NCBI RefSeq assembly: GCF_001735805.1
Contig: NZ_CP017248.1
Coordinates: 6,324,001-6,388,000 of the forward strand
Source of the DNA: Streptomyces fodineus
Lineage (GTDB): Bacteria; Actinomycetota; Actinomycetes; Streptomycetales; Streptomycetaceae
Direction of reading: 5' to 3'
Length of the DNA stretch: 64,000 bases
The notes beneath the pieces are model-generated. The model did no database searches, was not told where the DNA came from, and saw only the letters and a program-made list of their open reading frames with translations. Below are positions 36,827-45,094 of the stretch, piece after piece (position 1 is the first letter of the stretch; every line of letters starts with the position of its first letter). The translations under genes were made by a program, and so were the position numbers.

Positions 36827-37602
36827 TGCGTACGGACACGGCCGCGTCGCAGCCGTACGCGGGATCACCCGCCACGTTGCTCGGTGCCCTGCTGCCTTCG
36901 TCGGTGGTGGTGCAAGAGACCCGTGCCCTTCCCCAGGCGCTGGACCTCTACCCCGAAGAACTCGAGGTCGTGGCCGGCGCGGTCGACAAGCGGCGCCAGG
37001 AATTCGCCGCGGTGCGCCAGTGCGCCCGCCGTGCACTGGCGCAGCTCGGACACCCGCCGGCGCCGCTCCTGCCCGGTGAACGGGGAGCTCCGCAGTGGCC
37101 TGCCGGCATAGTCGGGAGCATGACGCACTGTGCGGGCTTCGCGGCCGCCGCGCTGACGCGAGCCACCGATCTCGCCTCGCTCGGCATCGACGCCGAACCG
37201 CATGAAGCGCTGCCGGACGGTGTCCTGGAGGCGATCGCTCTGCCACAAGAGCGCGCAATGGTGAGCCGGTTGAGCGGAGAGCGCCCGTCGGCCTGTTGGG
37301 ACCGGCTGCTGTTCTGCGCCAAGGAAGCCGTGTACAAGGCGTGGTTCCCGCTGACCGGTAAGTGGCTCGGATTCGAGGACGCGCTGATCGACGTTCGCCC
37401 CCTCAGCCCGGTGCCCGTGACAGCGACCGCGTCCTTGCGGGGCACCTTCTCCGCTCGCCTGCTCGTTCCCGGCCCCGTCGTGGGCGGCGACCGGATCGGG
37501 GAGTTCGCCGGACACTGGAGGGTGAGCGACGGGTTGCTCGCCGCCGCCATCGCGGTTCCGCACGCTCGGAGAAGTGGCCGCGCCGGCATACCGGCGGAGT
37601 GA
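36826..37602 (+). CDS. 4'-phosphopantetheinyl transferase (Sfp/EntD type)
   Basis: A 258 aa transferase that would convert apo ACP and PCP domains of this pathway into the holo form using CoA. It has the magnesium-binding GIDAEPH (about residue 120) and FCAKEAVYKAWFPLTGKWLG (about 163), with the EntD-like SMTHCAGFAAAALT in between. ATG 36826 overlaps the preceding stop; GTG 36823 is an alternative one codon earlier. A pathway-specific PPTase fits a system with large PKSs plus a stand-alone PCP. It is convergent with the aDHQ dehydratase gene, 90 bp apart. Confidence 0.93.
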   Translation: MRTDTAASQPYAGSPATLLGALLPSSVVVQETRALPQALDLYPEELEVVAGAVDKRRQEFAAVRQCARRALAQLGHPPAPLLPGERGAPQWPAGIVGSMTHCAGFAAAALTRATDLASLGIDAEPHEALPDGVLEAIALPQERAMVSRLSGERPSACWDRLLFCAKEAVYKAWFPLTGKWLGFEDALIDVRPLSPVPVTATASLRGTFSARLLVPGPVVGGDRIGEFAGHWRVSDGLLAAAIAVPHARRSGRAGIPAE

Positions 37603-37692
37603 ACCGGTCCGGCGTGTGTCGGTTCCAGGCGGCCACCTCCTCCACGGTCGTGGAGTTCGCAGGACAGCGCCTGGGTTCCACGGTCCGGGCGC

Positions 37693-38139
37693 CTATGCTC
37701 TGTCGTCGCCCGTCACGCAGCAGAGCAGCGCCCGGGCGCCGAGCCGGTAGCCGAGAGGGCCGAGCCCCACCACCACGCCGGCCGCGAGGGGCGCGAGCAC
37801 GGACTCGTGCCGAAAGCTCTCCCTGGCCCAGACGTTGGAGAGGTGCACCTCGATCCAGGGGCGTGGATAGCTCGCGAGGGCATCGCGCAGGCTCCAGCCT
37901 GCAATCATGAGTGCTCCCGGGTTGACGATCGCGCCCACCGTGTCGTAGTTGTCCTGGATCGCTCCGATGAGTTCACTCTCGGAATCGCTCTGTACGGACC
38001 GCACCTCCCATCCCATGTCCGACACCTCGTCGATCACCAGCTTCTCGATGTCGTCCAGGGTCGCGGTCCCGTATATCTCTGGTTCACGTCGACCGAGAAT
38101 GCCCAGGTTGGGGCCGTTCATGAGCAACATAGTGGCCAT
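37693..38139 (-). CDS. Aminodehydroquinate dehydratase (type II dehydroquinase, RifJ-like)
   Basis: Dehydrates 5-amino-5-deoxy-3-dehydroquinate to the aminodehydroshikimate that AHBA synthase uses. It is 148 aa, the usual type II length. Motifs: MNGPNLGILGRREPEIYG with catalytic Tyr23, QSDSESELI, IVNPGALMIAGWSLRDALAS and VHLSNVWARESFRHES with His99. The central loop has GALMIAGW instead of the GAYTHTS of ordinary dehydroquinases, a difference that fits an amino-substrate enzyme. AAAGGTG lies about 7 nt before ATG 38139. It follows the aDHQ synthase gene by 54 bp on the same strand, so both are one AHBA-supply operon. Confidence 0.93.
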   Translation of the reverse strand: MATMLLMNGPNLGILGRREPEIYGTATLDDIEKLVIDEVSDMGWEVRSVQSDSESELIGAIQDNYDTVGAIVNPGALMIAGWSLRDALASYPRPWIEVHLSNVWARESFRHESVLAPLAAGVVVGLGPLGYRLGARALLCCVTGDDRA

Positions 38140-38193
38140 ATTTCACCTTTGGTTCATCTGGTAATTCCGGGAACTTCCGAAGCGGAATGCGGG

Positions 38194-39234
38194 TCAGGGC
38201 TCCCGCGGCATTCCCGCCAGGCAGTCGGCAACGAGTTCTTCCGGAACGTCGGTGACCAGTTCGGCCCCGCGAGGACCGTCCAGCACGAAGCCCAGCCCGG
38301 AAATCGCCTTCTTGTCGAGCCGCATCAGGTCGACCAGACGCGCCGCGTCCACCCCTGCGGGCAGCCGCGTCGGCAGGCCGTATCCCGCCACCACCACGTG
38401 ATGTTCCTCGCGCCGCGCCTCGTCGATACGGCCGAGCGCCTGGGCCAGCCGGCCGGCGAACACCGTCCCGATCGCCACCGCCTCGCCGTGCCGGAGGCGG
38501 AAGTCGGTTGCCCGTTCCAGGGCGTGGCCGAGCGTGTGGCCGTAGTTCAGCAGGTGCCGCAGTCCGGAATCCCGCTCGTCGGCCATGACGATCTCCGCCT
38601 TGCGCGCCACGCTTGCGGTGATCTGCTCGACCAGCGGCAGCCGGTGGATGCCCTCGACGCCGATGAAGTGGCAGCGGGCCAGCTCACCGTAGCCGTTGGT
38701 CCGTTCCCGTTCGGGGAGGGTCGCCAGATAGTCGGTGTCGCACAGCACGGCCCGCGGCTGCCAGTAGGTGCCCACGAGGTTCTTGCCCTCGGGAAGGTTC
38801 GCCGCCGTCTTGCCGCCGATGCTCGCGTCCACCTGCGCCAGCAGCGAGGTCGGCAGGTGGATCACCGGCACCCCGCGGTGGAACAGGGCGGCGGCCAGCC
38901 CCACCGTGTCCGTGGTGGTGCCGCCTCCGCACGACACCACCACGTCCTGCCGCGTCAGCCCGAACTGTGCGAAGGCGCGGCACAGTTCGATCACCGTGGA
39001 CCAGGTCTTGTGCCGTTCTCCGTCTCGCGCACGCAGCGCCAGGAAGGGAACACCGGGATCGGGCGTCCACTCCTTGGGCCGTGCCGAGACCAGCACGGCC
39101 TTGCGGGCTCCGGTCATGGCGACGATCTCGGGCAGCGAGTGACGCAGACCGCCACCCACCCGCACGGAGTACGAGCGGTCTGCCAGATCGACGTCGATCT
39201 GCCGGTACGAACCCTTCGTCTTTGCCGCATCCAT
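38194..39234 (-). CDS. Aminodehydroquinate synthase (RifG-like)
   Basis: A 346 aa member of the dehydroquinate synthase family, which cyclises aminoDAHP to aminodehydroquinate. Visible motifs are DGERHKTWSTV, VVSCGGGTTTDTVGLAAALF, VIHLPTSLLAQVDASIGGKT, EGKNLVGTYW, and the metal ligands in GYGELA, NYGHTLGHALE and RHGEAVAIG. The start is taken as ATG 39234 (MDAAKTK); TTG 39267 is an in-frame alternative. A box of the cluster type lies 220 bp upstream (39456-39473). With the dehydratase it makes a two-gene AHBA operon; AHBA synthase, aminoDAHP synthase and the kanosamine-branch genes are absent from the window. Confidence 0.93.
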   Translation of the reverse strand: MDAAKTKGSYRQIDVDLADRSYSVRVGGGLRHSLPEIVAMTGARKAVLVSARPKEWTPDPGVPFLALRARDGERHKTWSTVIELCRAFAQFGLTRQDVVVSCGGGTTTDTVGLAAALFHRGVPVIHLPTSLLAQVDASIGGKTAANLPEGKNLVGTYWQPRAVLCDTDYLATLPERERTNGYGELARCHFIGVEGIHRLPLVEQITASVARKAEIVMADERDSGLRHLLNYGHTLGHALERATDFRLRHGEAVAIGTVFAGRLAQALGRIDEARREEHHVVVAGYGLPTRLPAGVDAARLVDLMRLDKKAISGLGFVLDGPRGAELVTDVPEELVADCLAGMPREP

Positions 39235-39429
39235 CCCGGCGCCCCTACACAGCCTGGAGTTCGGCAAGGGATATGTATGTGCGCAGATGCCGTTTCGCCT
39301 GCCTCACTGGCAGCATTAACGAGCCTCCCGAATTCCGGTCCGCTGCAAGCGTCCCATGGATCGTATACCCGGTACTCCAAACCTCTCGCGGGGATTGCGT
39401 AAACAGAGGTGTGGAGCCGCCATGGATAC

Positions 39430-39473
39430 CACATATCTGGATAGGAGGTTTTGTCTATCCCCTGGGTGAGTAG
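39430..39473 (-). promoter_or_regulatory. RifZ-type box upstream of the aDHQ synthase operon
   Basis: On the minus strand CTACT (39473-39469), N8, GGATA (39460-39456). The -10 is less clear than at other copies: TATGTG (39435-39430) at 21 nt. The leader to ATG 39234 would be about 190 nt, which is long. This is the weakest promoter assignment of the ten. Confidence 0.5.
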
Positions 39474-39531
39474 ATATGCCGCCCGAAACCCATGGAACGA
39501 GCCATCACGTCAGCGGGCCGTTTTTCGGTCC

Positions 39532-40371
39532 CTACGGGCGCGGCAGGATCTGCCGGGCCAGATCGGAACGGAGCCCGAAGCGGCGCCACTCCCGGGGATA
39601 GCCGAGCGACACCTCCTCGAACGGCACGCCGTCGTAGACCGTGCTGCGCGGTATGTGCAGGTGACCGTAGACCACCGCCGCCGCACCGAAGCGCAGATGC
39701 CAGTCGGCGGTGCGTACCGTCCCGCACCACTGCACGAACTCCTGATGGGTCATCACCTCGGTGGGGCGGCGCACCAGTGGCCAGTGGTTGACCAGGACCA
39801 GGGGAAGCTCGCCAGCCGCCTTCTCCAGGCGCCGCTCGGTCTCCTCGATCCGCGCCGCGCACCATGCCTCGCGGCTCGGATAGGGGGAGGGGTCCAGGAA
39901 GAACTCGTCCGAGCAGACGATTCCGGCCTCGTACGCCTTGGCGAGCGACTCCTCCCGGGTCGACGTGCCCGGTGCCAGGAAGGAGTAGTCGTAGAGCAGG
40001 AACAGCGGCGCGATGCGCACCGGTCCGCCCGCCCCCTCCCACACCGGGTAGGGATCCTCGGGGGTGAGCACGCCGAGCCGCCGGCACAGGGCCACCAGCG
40101 CCTCGTAACGTGCCACGCCGCGCAGCGGACTCGTCTCCTGCTTCACGGTCCACAGCTCGTGATTGCCGGGCACCCAAATCACCTGGGCGAATCGGTCCCT
40201 CAGGAGAGTGAGCGCCCACTCTATGTCCGTCATCAGCTCACCGATGTCCCCGGCGACGATCAGCCAATCGTCCGGCGATGTGGGCTTGAGACCCTCCACG
40301 ATGTCGCGGTTCTCGGCGTAGCTGATGTGCAGATCGCTGATTGCCCGTAGCACTCCCGCTATACGGTTCAT
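39532..40371 (-). CDS. Calcineurin-like metallophosphoesterase
   Basis: A 279 aa two-metal phosphoesterase: ISDLHISYAE (D-x-H, about residue 12), VAGDIGE (GD-x-x), VPGNHELW (GNHE), VNHWPL and YGHLHIPR (GHxH) are all intact, so it should be active. The substrate is unknown. It might dephosphorylate a pathway intermediate, since the usual AHBA phosphatase (RifM, HAD family) is not in the window, but that is speculation. ATG 40371 is used because it puts the first motif near the N-terminus; ATG 40404 is in frame with no better SD. It lies between the AHBA operon and a box-controlled methyltransferase gene. Confidence 0.85.
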   Translation of the reverse strand: MNRIAGVLRAISDLHISYAENRDIVEGLKPTSPDDWLIVAGDIGELMTDIEWALTLLRDRFAQVIWVPGNHELWTVKQETSPLRGVARYEALVALCRRLGVLTPEDPYPVWEGAGGPVRIAPLFLLYDYSFLAPGTSTREESLAKAYEAGIVCSDEFFLDPSPYPSREAWCAARIEETERRLEKAAGELPLVLVNHWPLVRRPTEVMTHQEFVQWCGTVRTADWHLRFGAAAVVYGHLHIPRSTVYDGVPFEEVSLGYPREWRRFGLRSDLARQILPRP

Positions 40372-40452
40372 CCGTCCAGAGTAGATGATCACACCGGCAT
40401 GCATATCGAGAACGGATGCCGGGCCCGTAGTGTACGACCGGTACCGGAAATC

Positions 40453-40497
40453 CTGTCAGGTTGAGGGATCCAGGTGCATCGCTTTGACATCTAGCGT
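40453..40497 (+). promoter_or_regulatory. RifZ-type box and promoter of the methyltransferase gene
   Basis: CTGTC (40453-40457), N8, GGATC (40466-40470); -10 TAGCGT (40492-40497), exactly 22 nt after GAGGGAT. The predicted start is near 40504. Confidence 0.75.
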
Positions 40498-40623
40498 CGC
40501 TGGTGGACACACGGACGATCGGGGCGACACCCAGGCCGGGACGTGGTCGACAACCGGGCCTGGAGGGCGTTACTGCGGTCGCACACCAATCTCTACGCCG
40601 GCACGGCAGGCGTACTACCGGGA

Positions 40624-41313
40624 ATGACGGTGGGCATGACGCAAAATCTGAAATCGCTGTTGGACTACTACGAGACCCCGCGCTCCGACGGTGAGACGAT
40701 CTACGGCATCTGGGAACGCGGGGAAGCCTTCAATGATTCGGTGACCCCCTCCACCTATGTACCCGAATACCGCACGCACGTCCTGCTGAAGTTCCTTTCG
40801 CTCATACCGGAAGGCAGCAGGATCTTCTCCTTCGGATGCGGTAACGCGGCCGTCGAAGGGGCACTGGTGGAGCACGGCCGGCACGTCAGTGCCATCGACG
40901 TGTGTCCCGAAGCGGTCGAACTGGCCTGCAAGAAGGGAGTCGACGCGACCGCGGCCGACTACTTCGCCATCTCCCCCGACGACGTCGCCGGCTTCGACGC
41001 GATCTACGCCGACGGGTTCCTCGGCCACCTCTTCGACAGCGTGGAGGAGGTCGGCCCCATCCTGCAGAAACTCAAGGAACTGGACCTGAAGTCCGGCACC
41101 GTCCTGCTGTTCTCGAACGACGCACCGCCCGAGCGGGACGCATCGTTCACCGCGCACGAGCGGGTCGACAACTTCTGGTACCTCTCCAAGGACTACCTGG
41201 CGACGCGCCTGGCCGACGCCGGCTTCGAGCTTCTGGAGTCCTACTACTTCCCCTACGCCCGCCCCCTCAGCGGTCTGCGCAATCGCACCATCTGCGTGGC
41301 ACGGGTTCCCTGA
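40624..41313 (+). CDS. Class I SAM-dependent methyltransferase
   Basis: About 229 aa. SAM site SFGCGNAAVEGALVEHGRHV, with the acidic end of strand 2 in SAIDVCPEAVELACKKG and motif AADYFAI, then GFDAIYADGFLGHLF. Substrate unknown; an O-methyltransferase of the aromatic unit or ansa chain would fit. The start is uncertain: ATG 40624, ATG 40636 and GTG 40543 are all in frame and none has a convincing SD; 40624 is used here. Its promoter carries the cluster box. The SDR gene follows after 140 bp with its own box. Confidence 0.87.
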   Translation: MTVGMTQNLKSLLDYYETPRSDGETIYGIWERGEAFNDSVTPSTYVPEYRTHVLLKFLSLIPEGSRIFSFGCGNAAVEGALVEHGRHVSAIDVCPEAVELACKKGVDATAADYFAISPDDVAGFDAIYADGFLGHLFDSVEEVGPILQKLKELDLKSGTVLLFSNDAPPERDASFTAHERVDNFWYLSKDYLATRLADAGFELLESYYFPYARPLSGLRNRTICVARVP

Positions 41314-41338
41314 CGCACGCCCAGGAACCGCAGATCAA

Positions 41339-41383
41339 CCACCAGAGCGAGTGATGTGCCGGGCAAAGGCCCGTCACTAGCGT
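41339..41383 (+). promoter_or_regulatory. RifZ-type box and promoter of the SDR / A-PCP operon
   Basis: CCACC (41339-41343), N8, TGATG (41352-41356), a weaker copy, but TAGCGT (41378-41383) sits at the same 22-nt distance as in the good copies. The start should be near 41390, 63 nt before GTG 41453. Confidence 0.62.
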
Positions 41384-41452
41384 GCGAGACGCAGGTCAGC
41401 GTCGCATCCACCGTGACGCTGTCGGACCGCCATGAGAGATACGTGATGCACA

Positions 41453-42184
41453 GTGCACCCGCCGGGTTCTGACACGACATCCCCGAGCGCACGCCGCGTT
41501 GCGGTGGTGAGCGGCGGCAGTTCCACCACTGGAGCCGAGGTCGCGATCCGACTCGCGGAACTGGGCATGGACGTGGCGATCCTCGATCCCGCGGCCGAGG
41601 CCTGCGCGGGCGTCGTCGGCCGGATCGAGGACCGGGGCGGACGGGCGATGGCGATCGCGGCCGACGCCGCTGATCGCGGGGCGGTCGAGTCGGCGCTTGC
41701 CCGCGTGACCTCCGCATGGTGCGAGCCGAGTGTGCTGGTCAACGCCGTGGACGCCACCGGCGGGGAGCGGCTGTGCGACATGTCGGATGCGCGGTGGGAG
41801 GCAGCGACGGTACGCCCGCTCCGCGGGGTCTTCGCCGCCAGCCGGCTGCTGGCCGACTCGATGTCCGAGGCGGGCTGGGGCCGCGTCGTCACCATCGCGC
41901 CCCCACTGGCCGACGGAGCGGAACACTCGACGCTGCGCGCGGGACTGGAAGGCTTCACCAGAACGATCGCCTTGGAGCTCGAAGCCTTCGGCGTCACCGC
42001 CAACCTGATCGCACCGAGACGACCACAGGTCGGCCTGCACTCCGGCGGGGCATCGGACGAACTCCCGGGCGGCGCTGCCCGATACGCACGGGCCGTTGCC
42101 GATGCGGTGTCCGCGCTGCTGGGCGCGGCGGCGGCAGCGGTCACCGGGCAGATCGTGTACGTCGGCGCGGATGCGACTGACTGA
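41453..42184 (+). CDS. Degenerate short-chain dehydrogenase lacking the Tyr-x3-Lys pair (NovK-like)
   Basis: A 243 aa protein with an SDR fold: nucleotide loop region VVSGGSSTTGAEVAIRLAEL (about residue 17), DVAILD at the end of strand 2, VLVNAVDATGG in place of NNAG, and the C-terminal TANLIAP. The catalytic YxxxK is absent: the stretch around residues 150-165 is GAEHSTLRAGLEGFTR, with neither Tyr nor Lys in position. NovK, the non-catalytic partner of NovJ in novobiocin biosynthesis, also lacks these residues (from memory), and this gene lies 34 bp before a NovH-like A-PCP. The start GTG 41453 has no clear SD. It may be a structural partner of an SDR encoded elsewhere. Confidence 0.82.
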   Translation: MHPPGSDTTSPSARRVAVVSGGSSTTGAEVAIRLAELGMDVAILDPAAEACAGVVGRIEDRGGRAMAIAADAADRGAVESALARVTSAWCEPSVLVNAVDATGGERLCDMSDARWEAATVRPLRGVFAASRLLADSMSEAGWGRVVTIAPPLADGAEHSTLRAGLEGFTRTIALELEAFGVTANLIAPRRPQVGLHSGGASDELPGGAARYARAVADAVSALLGAAAAAVTGQIVYVGADATD

Positions 42185-42218
42185 AGAAGTGAGCGAGAAC
42201 CGGGTCGAGGGATTGACG

Positions 42219-44081
42219 ATGCCTGAAAACGAACACCATGACCACCGGAGACGCGAGCGCCGTACGCTCGCTGCCGATCGACCGGAGGCCAACGAAATCA
42301 TGATGCCGGATGCGCCGAACCGCCCCGTTGCCAACCTGGCTCGGATGTTCGAGCGGCAGGTCGCGTCCAACGCCGGCGGGGAGTCGCTGAACCTGGACGG
42401 CGTCGCGCTCTCCTACCACGAGGTCAACCGGCGGGCCAACCGGCTGGCGAGGCTGCTGGCCCGGCGTGGGGCAGGTCCGGAGAAGATCGTCGCGCTGGCC
42501 TTCCCGCGCTCGGCCGAGATGGTCGTCGCCGTGCTGGCCGTGGCGAAGACGGGCGCGGCGTTCCTGCCCGTGGACCCCGAATATCCCGCCGACCGCGTCG
42601 AGTTCATGCTCAGCGACGCGCGGCCCCTGCTGGTCCTCACCGACCAGGCGGCCGCAGGCCGGCTGCCCGGCGGGCCCGACCGGATCGCCGTGGACGATCC
42701 GGCGGTGGTGGCGGAGGTGGCGCAGTACTCCGAGGACGACCTCGACGTAGTCACCGTGTCTCCCGACGCGCTCGCGTACGTCATCTACACCTCGGGATCG
42801 ACCGGGCGTCCCAAGGGCGTCGCGGTCACGCACCGCGGGCTCGCCAACCTGGCCGTGGCCAAGGCCGAACGGCTGGCGCTGAACCGGCACAGCCGGGTGC
42901 TGCAGTTCGCCTCCCCGAGTTTCGACGCGTTCATCACCGAGCTGACGGCGACCTTCGAAAGCGGCGCGACGCTGGTGATCCCCCCGCAGGCCACGCTGGT
43001 GGGCCCGGTGCTGGAGGAGGTCATCGCCGAACGGGGCGTCACCCACGTCGTCCTGCCGCCCGTGGCCGCCGCCAGCATGTCGCCCGCCGCGGTGCCGGGG
43101 CTGGAGTGCCTCGTCGTGGCGGGCGAGGCCTGCTCGGGCGACCTGGTCGCCCGGTGGGCCACCGCGGCCCGCATGATCAACGCCTACGGTCCGACCGAGG
43201 CGACGGTGTGTGCCACCATGACCCAGCCGCTGACCGGCGGCGCGACACCGCCGATCGGCAGTGCGATCAACGGCGTGACCTGTTACGTCCTCGACGACAG
43301 CCTGCGGATGACGGCTCCCGGAGTGCGCGGGGAACTGTACCTGGCGGGTGAGGGCCTCGCCCGCGGCTATCTCGGCCGGAGCGCGCTGACGGCGTCGCGT
43401 TTCGTCGCGGATCCGTTCGCGGCGGACGGATCCCGGATGTACCGCACGGGAGACCTGGTCTCGATGCGCGAGGACGGTGCCCTGGACTTCCATGGGCGCA
43501 CCGATGACCAGATCAAGCTCCGCGGGTTCCGCATCGAACTGGGCGAAGTGGAATCGGCGGTGGTCAGCCATCCCTCGGTCGACCAGGCGGTCGCCGTGGT
43601 CCGGGAGGACGCCCCCGATGCCCGCCGGATCGTCGCCTACGTGCTTCCGGCGGCCGGTGCCGCGCCCACGGCAAGGGAACTCCGGGAGCACGCGGCCGGC
43701 TTCCTCCCGGCGCACATGGTGCCCGCTGCCTTCGTGCCGATGGATGCCTTCCCGCTGACGCCGAGCGGAAAGCTCGACCGCGCGGCGCTGCCGGCCCCGG
43801 CCGAGGGCCCCGCGCCGGCCGGCCGTGCGCCCGGCAATGCCGAGGAGGAGCTCTTCTGCGCGATCTTCTCGGAAATGTTCGAAGGTGCCGAGGTGACCGC
43901 GGAGAGCAACTTCTTCGAGCTCGGCGGTGACAGCATGCTCGCGGTGACGGTCATCCGGAAGGCGCGGCGGGCAGGCCTGTCGATCTCACCGCGGTCGATC
44001 ATCGAGCAGCCGACCGTCGAGGCCCTGGCCGCGATCGCACGGCAGAACAAGGAGAAGGCACAGCTGTCAGCGCCGGCGTAG
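42219..44081 (+). CDS. Stand-alone NRPS adenylation-PCP didomain (NovH-like architecture)
   Basis: A 620 aa A-PCP protein that should adenylate an amino acid and hold it on its own carrier domain. A motifs: VIYTSGSTGRPKGVAVTHRG, INAYGPTEATVCA, TGDLVS, GRTDDQIKLRGFRIELGEVE and Lys in TPSGKLDRAALP. Aligned by eye to GrsA, the ten specificity residues are D-A-T-V-V-A-A-V-C-K, near the Tyr/beta-hydroxy-Tyr code of NovH-type enzymes (DASTVAAVCK as I recall) and the Phe code. PCP Ser572 is in LGGDSML. No condensation or thioesterase domain. GAGGG lies about 7 nt before ATG 42219. It is in an operon with the SDR; with MbtH and P450s it resembles the NovH/NovI/NovJK set that oxidises PCP-bound tyrosine. 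Confidence 0.93.
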   Translation: MPENEHHDHRRRERRTLAADRPEANEIMMPDAPNRPVANLARMFERQVASNAGGESLNLDGVALSYHEVNRRANRLARLLARRGAGPEKIVALAFPRSAEMVVAVLAVAKTGAAFLPVDPEYPADRVEFMLSDARPLLVLTDQAAAGRLPGGPDRIAVDDPAVVAEVAQYSEDDLDVVTVSPDALAYVIYTSGSTGRPKGVAVTHRGLANLAVAKAERLALNRHSRVLQFASPSFDAFITELTATFESGATLVIPPQATLVGPVLEEVIAERGVTHVVLPPVAAASMSPAAVPGLECLVVAGEACSGDLVARWATAARMINAYGPTEATVCATMTQPLTGGATPPIGSAINGVTCYVLDDSLRMTAPGVRGELYLAGEGLARGYLGRSALTASRFVADPFAADGSRMYRTGDLVSMREDGALDFHGRTDDQIKLRGFRIELGEVESAVVSHPSVDQAVAVVREDAPDARRIVAYVLPAAGAAPTARELREHAAGFLPAHMVPAAFVPMDAFPLTPSGKLDRAALPAPAEGPAPAGRAPGNAEEELFCAIFSEMFEGAEVTAESNFFELGGDSMLAVTVIRKARRAGLSISPRSIIEQPTVEALAAIARQNKEKAQLSAPA

Positions 44082-44269
44082 GCCGGTTCATGGATGCCGC
44101 GAGCGTGCGGCGCCAGGCTGCCGAGGGGCGGTGGAGACGGTGCTCGATCGATTCGAGACCGTCACCACCGCCCCTTGTTCTTCCCCCCCAGCGCCCGCGA
44201 CCGGTGCCCGGAGGGACGATCGGTGACGGGGCTCGTACGCGCATGACGCTCTGTCGGGAAACGCAAAAA

Positions 44270-44313
44270 GCGGTATCGGCCGGCCGGACTGGTCGCCGGA
44301 CGGCCGATACCGC
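44270..44313. terminator. Bidirectional terminator between A-PCP and hydrolase genes
   Basis: GCGGTATCGGCCG (44270-44282) pairs perfectly with CGGCCGATACCGC (44301-44313). AAAAA precedes the left arm and ATTT follows the right one, so it can end transcription from both sides. Confidence 0.88.
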
Positions 44314-44329
44314 ATTTACCGCAGGCCGG

Positions 44330-45079
44330 TTACGTGCCGGCCTGGCCGAGATGCCGGGCGAAGAACCGCGCGGTGCTGTCGGCCTCGAACTCGGGCACCT
44401 GGTGATGCCCGCCCGCATTGGCGTGCAGCGTCTTTTCCTTCGAGGCGAAGGCATCGAACAGCGCGAGACCGTCCTGGCGGTCGATGTCCGTGTCGTGCCA
44501 CTGGAGCAGCAGCTGGATCGGGGCGGTGACCCGCCCCGCCGCCTCGAGCAGGGACTCGCTGCTGAAGAAGCAACGGAACACCCCGGCGGTGATCCTGGGA
44601 TCGACCGCCATCAGCCGTACCCCGATCGCGGTGCTCAGCATCGCGCCGGAGTAGCCGACCGGATGGGCGGTTCCGATCTCCGGCAGTTCCTGGAGGGCGT
44701 CCAGGGCCATCTGCCACTCCGGCACGGCACGCTCCGCCAGTTCAGCGCTGTACCGGACGACGACCGGGCCGATCGACTCGCCGACCGCCCGCGCCTGCTG
44801 CAGGTCGGACCAGTGGTAGTAGTCCGCTGCCGTCGGCGGCCGGTCGCCGTGTCCCGGCAGGTCGATGGCGGCGACGCTGAAGCCGAGCGTGGTCACCAAC
44901 GGGCGGGCGCGGGCCAGAACCCCGGGTGACTTCTTGTCCTGCCCGCCACCATGACCCATCAGCACCAGAGGCGTGTGTTCCGGGGCGGATGCGGGCGACC
45001 AGAGCACCCCGGTCACCTCACCCACAGTGAAGTCGCGTTCGACGACACCGTTCGAGGATGTCTCCGCGGTGAAATGCAT
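44330..45079 (-). CDS. Alpha/beta hydrolase, dienelactone-hydrolase-like, paralogue 1
   Basis: A 249 aa alpha/beta hydrolase: LVLMGHGGGQDKKSPGVLAR (oxyanion loop), AIDLPGHGDRP, nucleophile elbow HPVGYSGAMLS with Ser144 (last Gly of GxSxG is Ala), WHDTDIDRQD for the acid, and GHHQVPEFE for the His. It is close throughout to the protein at 56790. It starts at ATG 45079, 15 bp after the FAD monooxygenase stop codon, so it is cotranscribed with it. In such a setting it may hydrolyse or transacylate an ester, thioester or lactone made by the monooxygenase. Substrate unknown. Confidence 0.85.
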   Translation of the reverse strand: MHFTAETSSNGVVERDFTVGEVTGVLWSPASAPEHTPLVLMGHGGGQDKKSPGVLARARPLVTTLGFSVAAIDLPGHGDRPPTAADYYHWSDLQQARAVGESIGPVVVRYSAELAERAVPEWQMALDALQELPEIGTAHPVGYSGAMLSTAIGVRLMAVDPRITAGVFRCFFSSESLLEAAGRVTAPIQLLLQWHDTDIDRQDGLALFDAFASKEKTLHANAGGHHQVPEFEADSTARFFARHLGQAGT

Positions 45080-45094
45080 GGGTCGTTGCCTTCC

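Noticed and set aside
39230..39255. GGATG with CTGTG upstream on the minus strand at the aDHQ synthase start
   Set aside because: The spacing is 11, not 8, and it overlaps the start codon; the box at 39456-39473 is the better fit.
42205..42215. GAGGGAT just before the A-PCP start
   Set aside because: No CTGTC half at the right distance. It is the ribosome binding site, 7 nt before ATG 42219.
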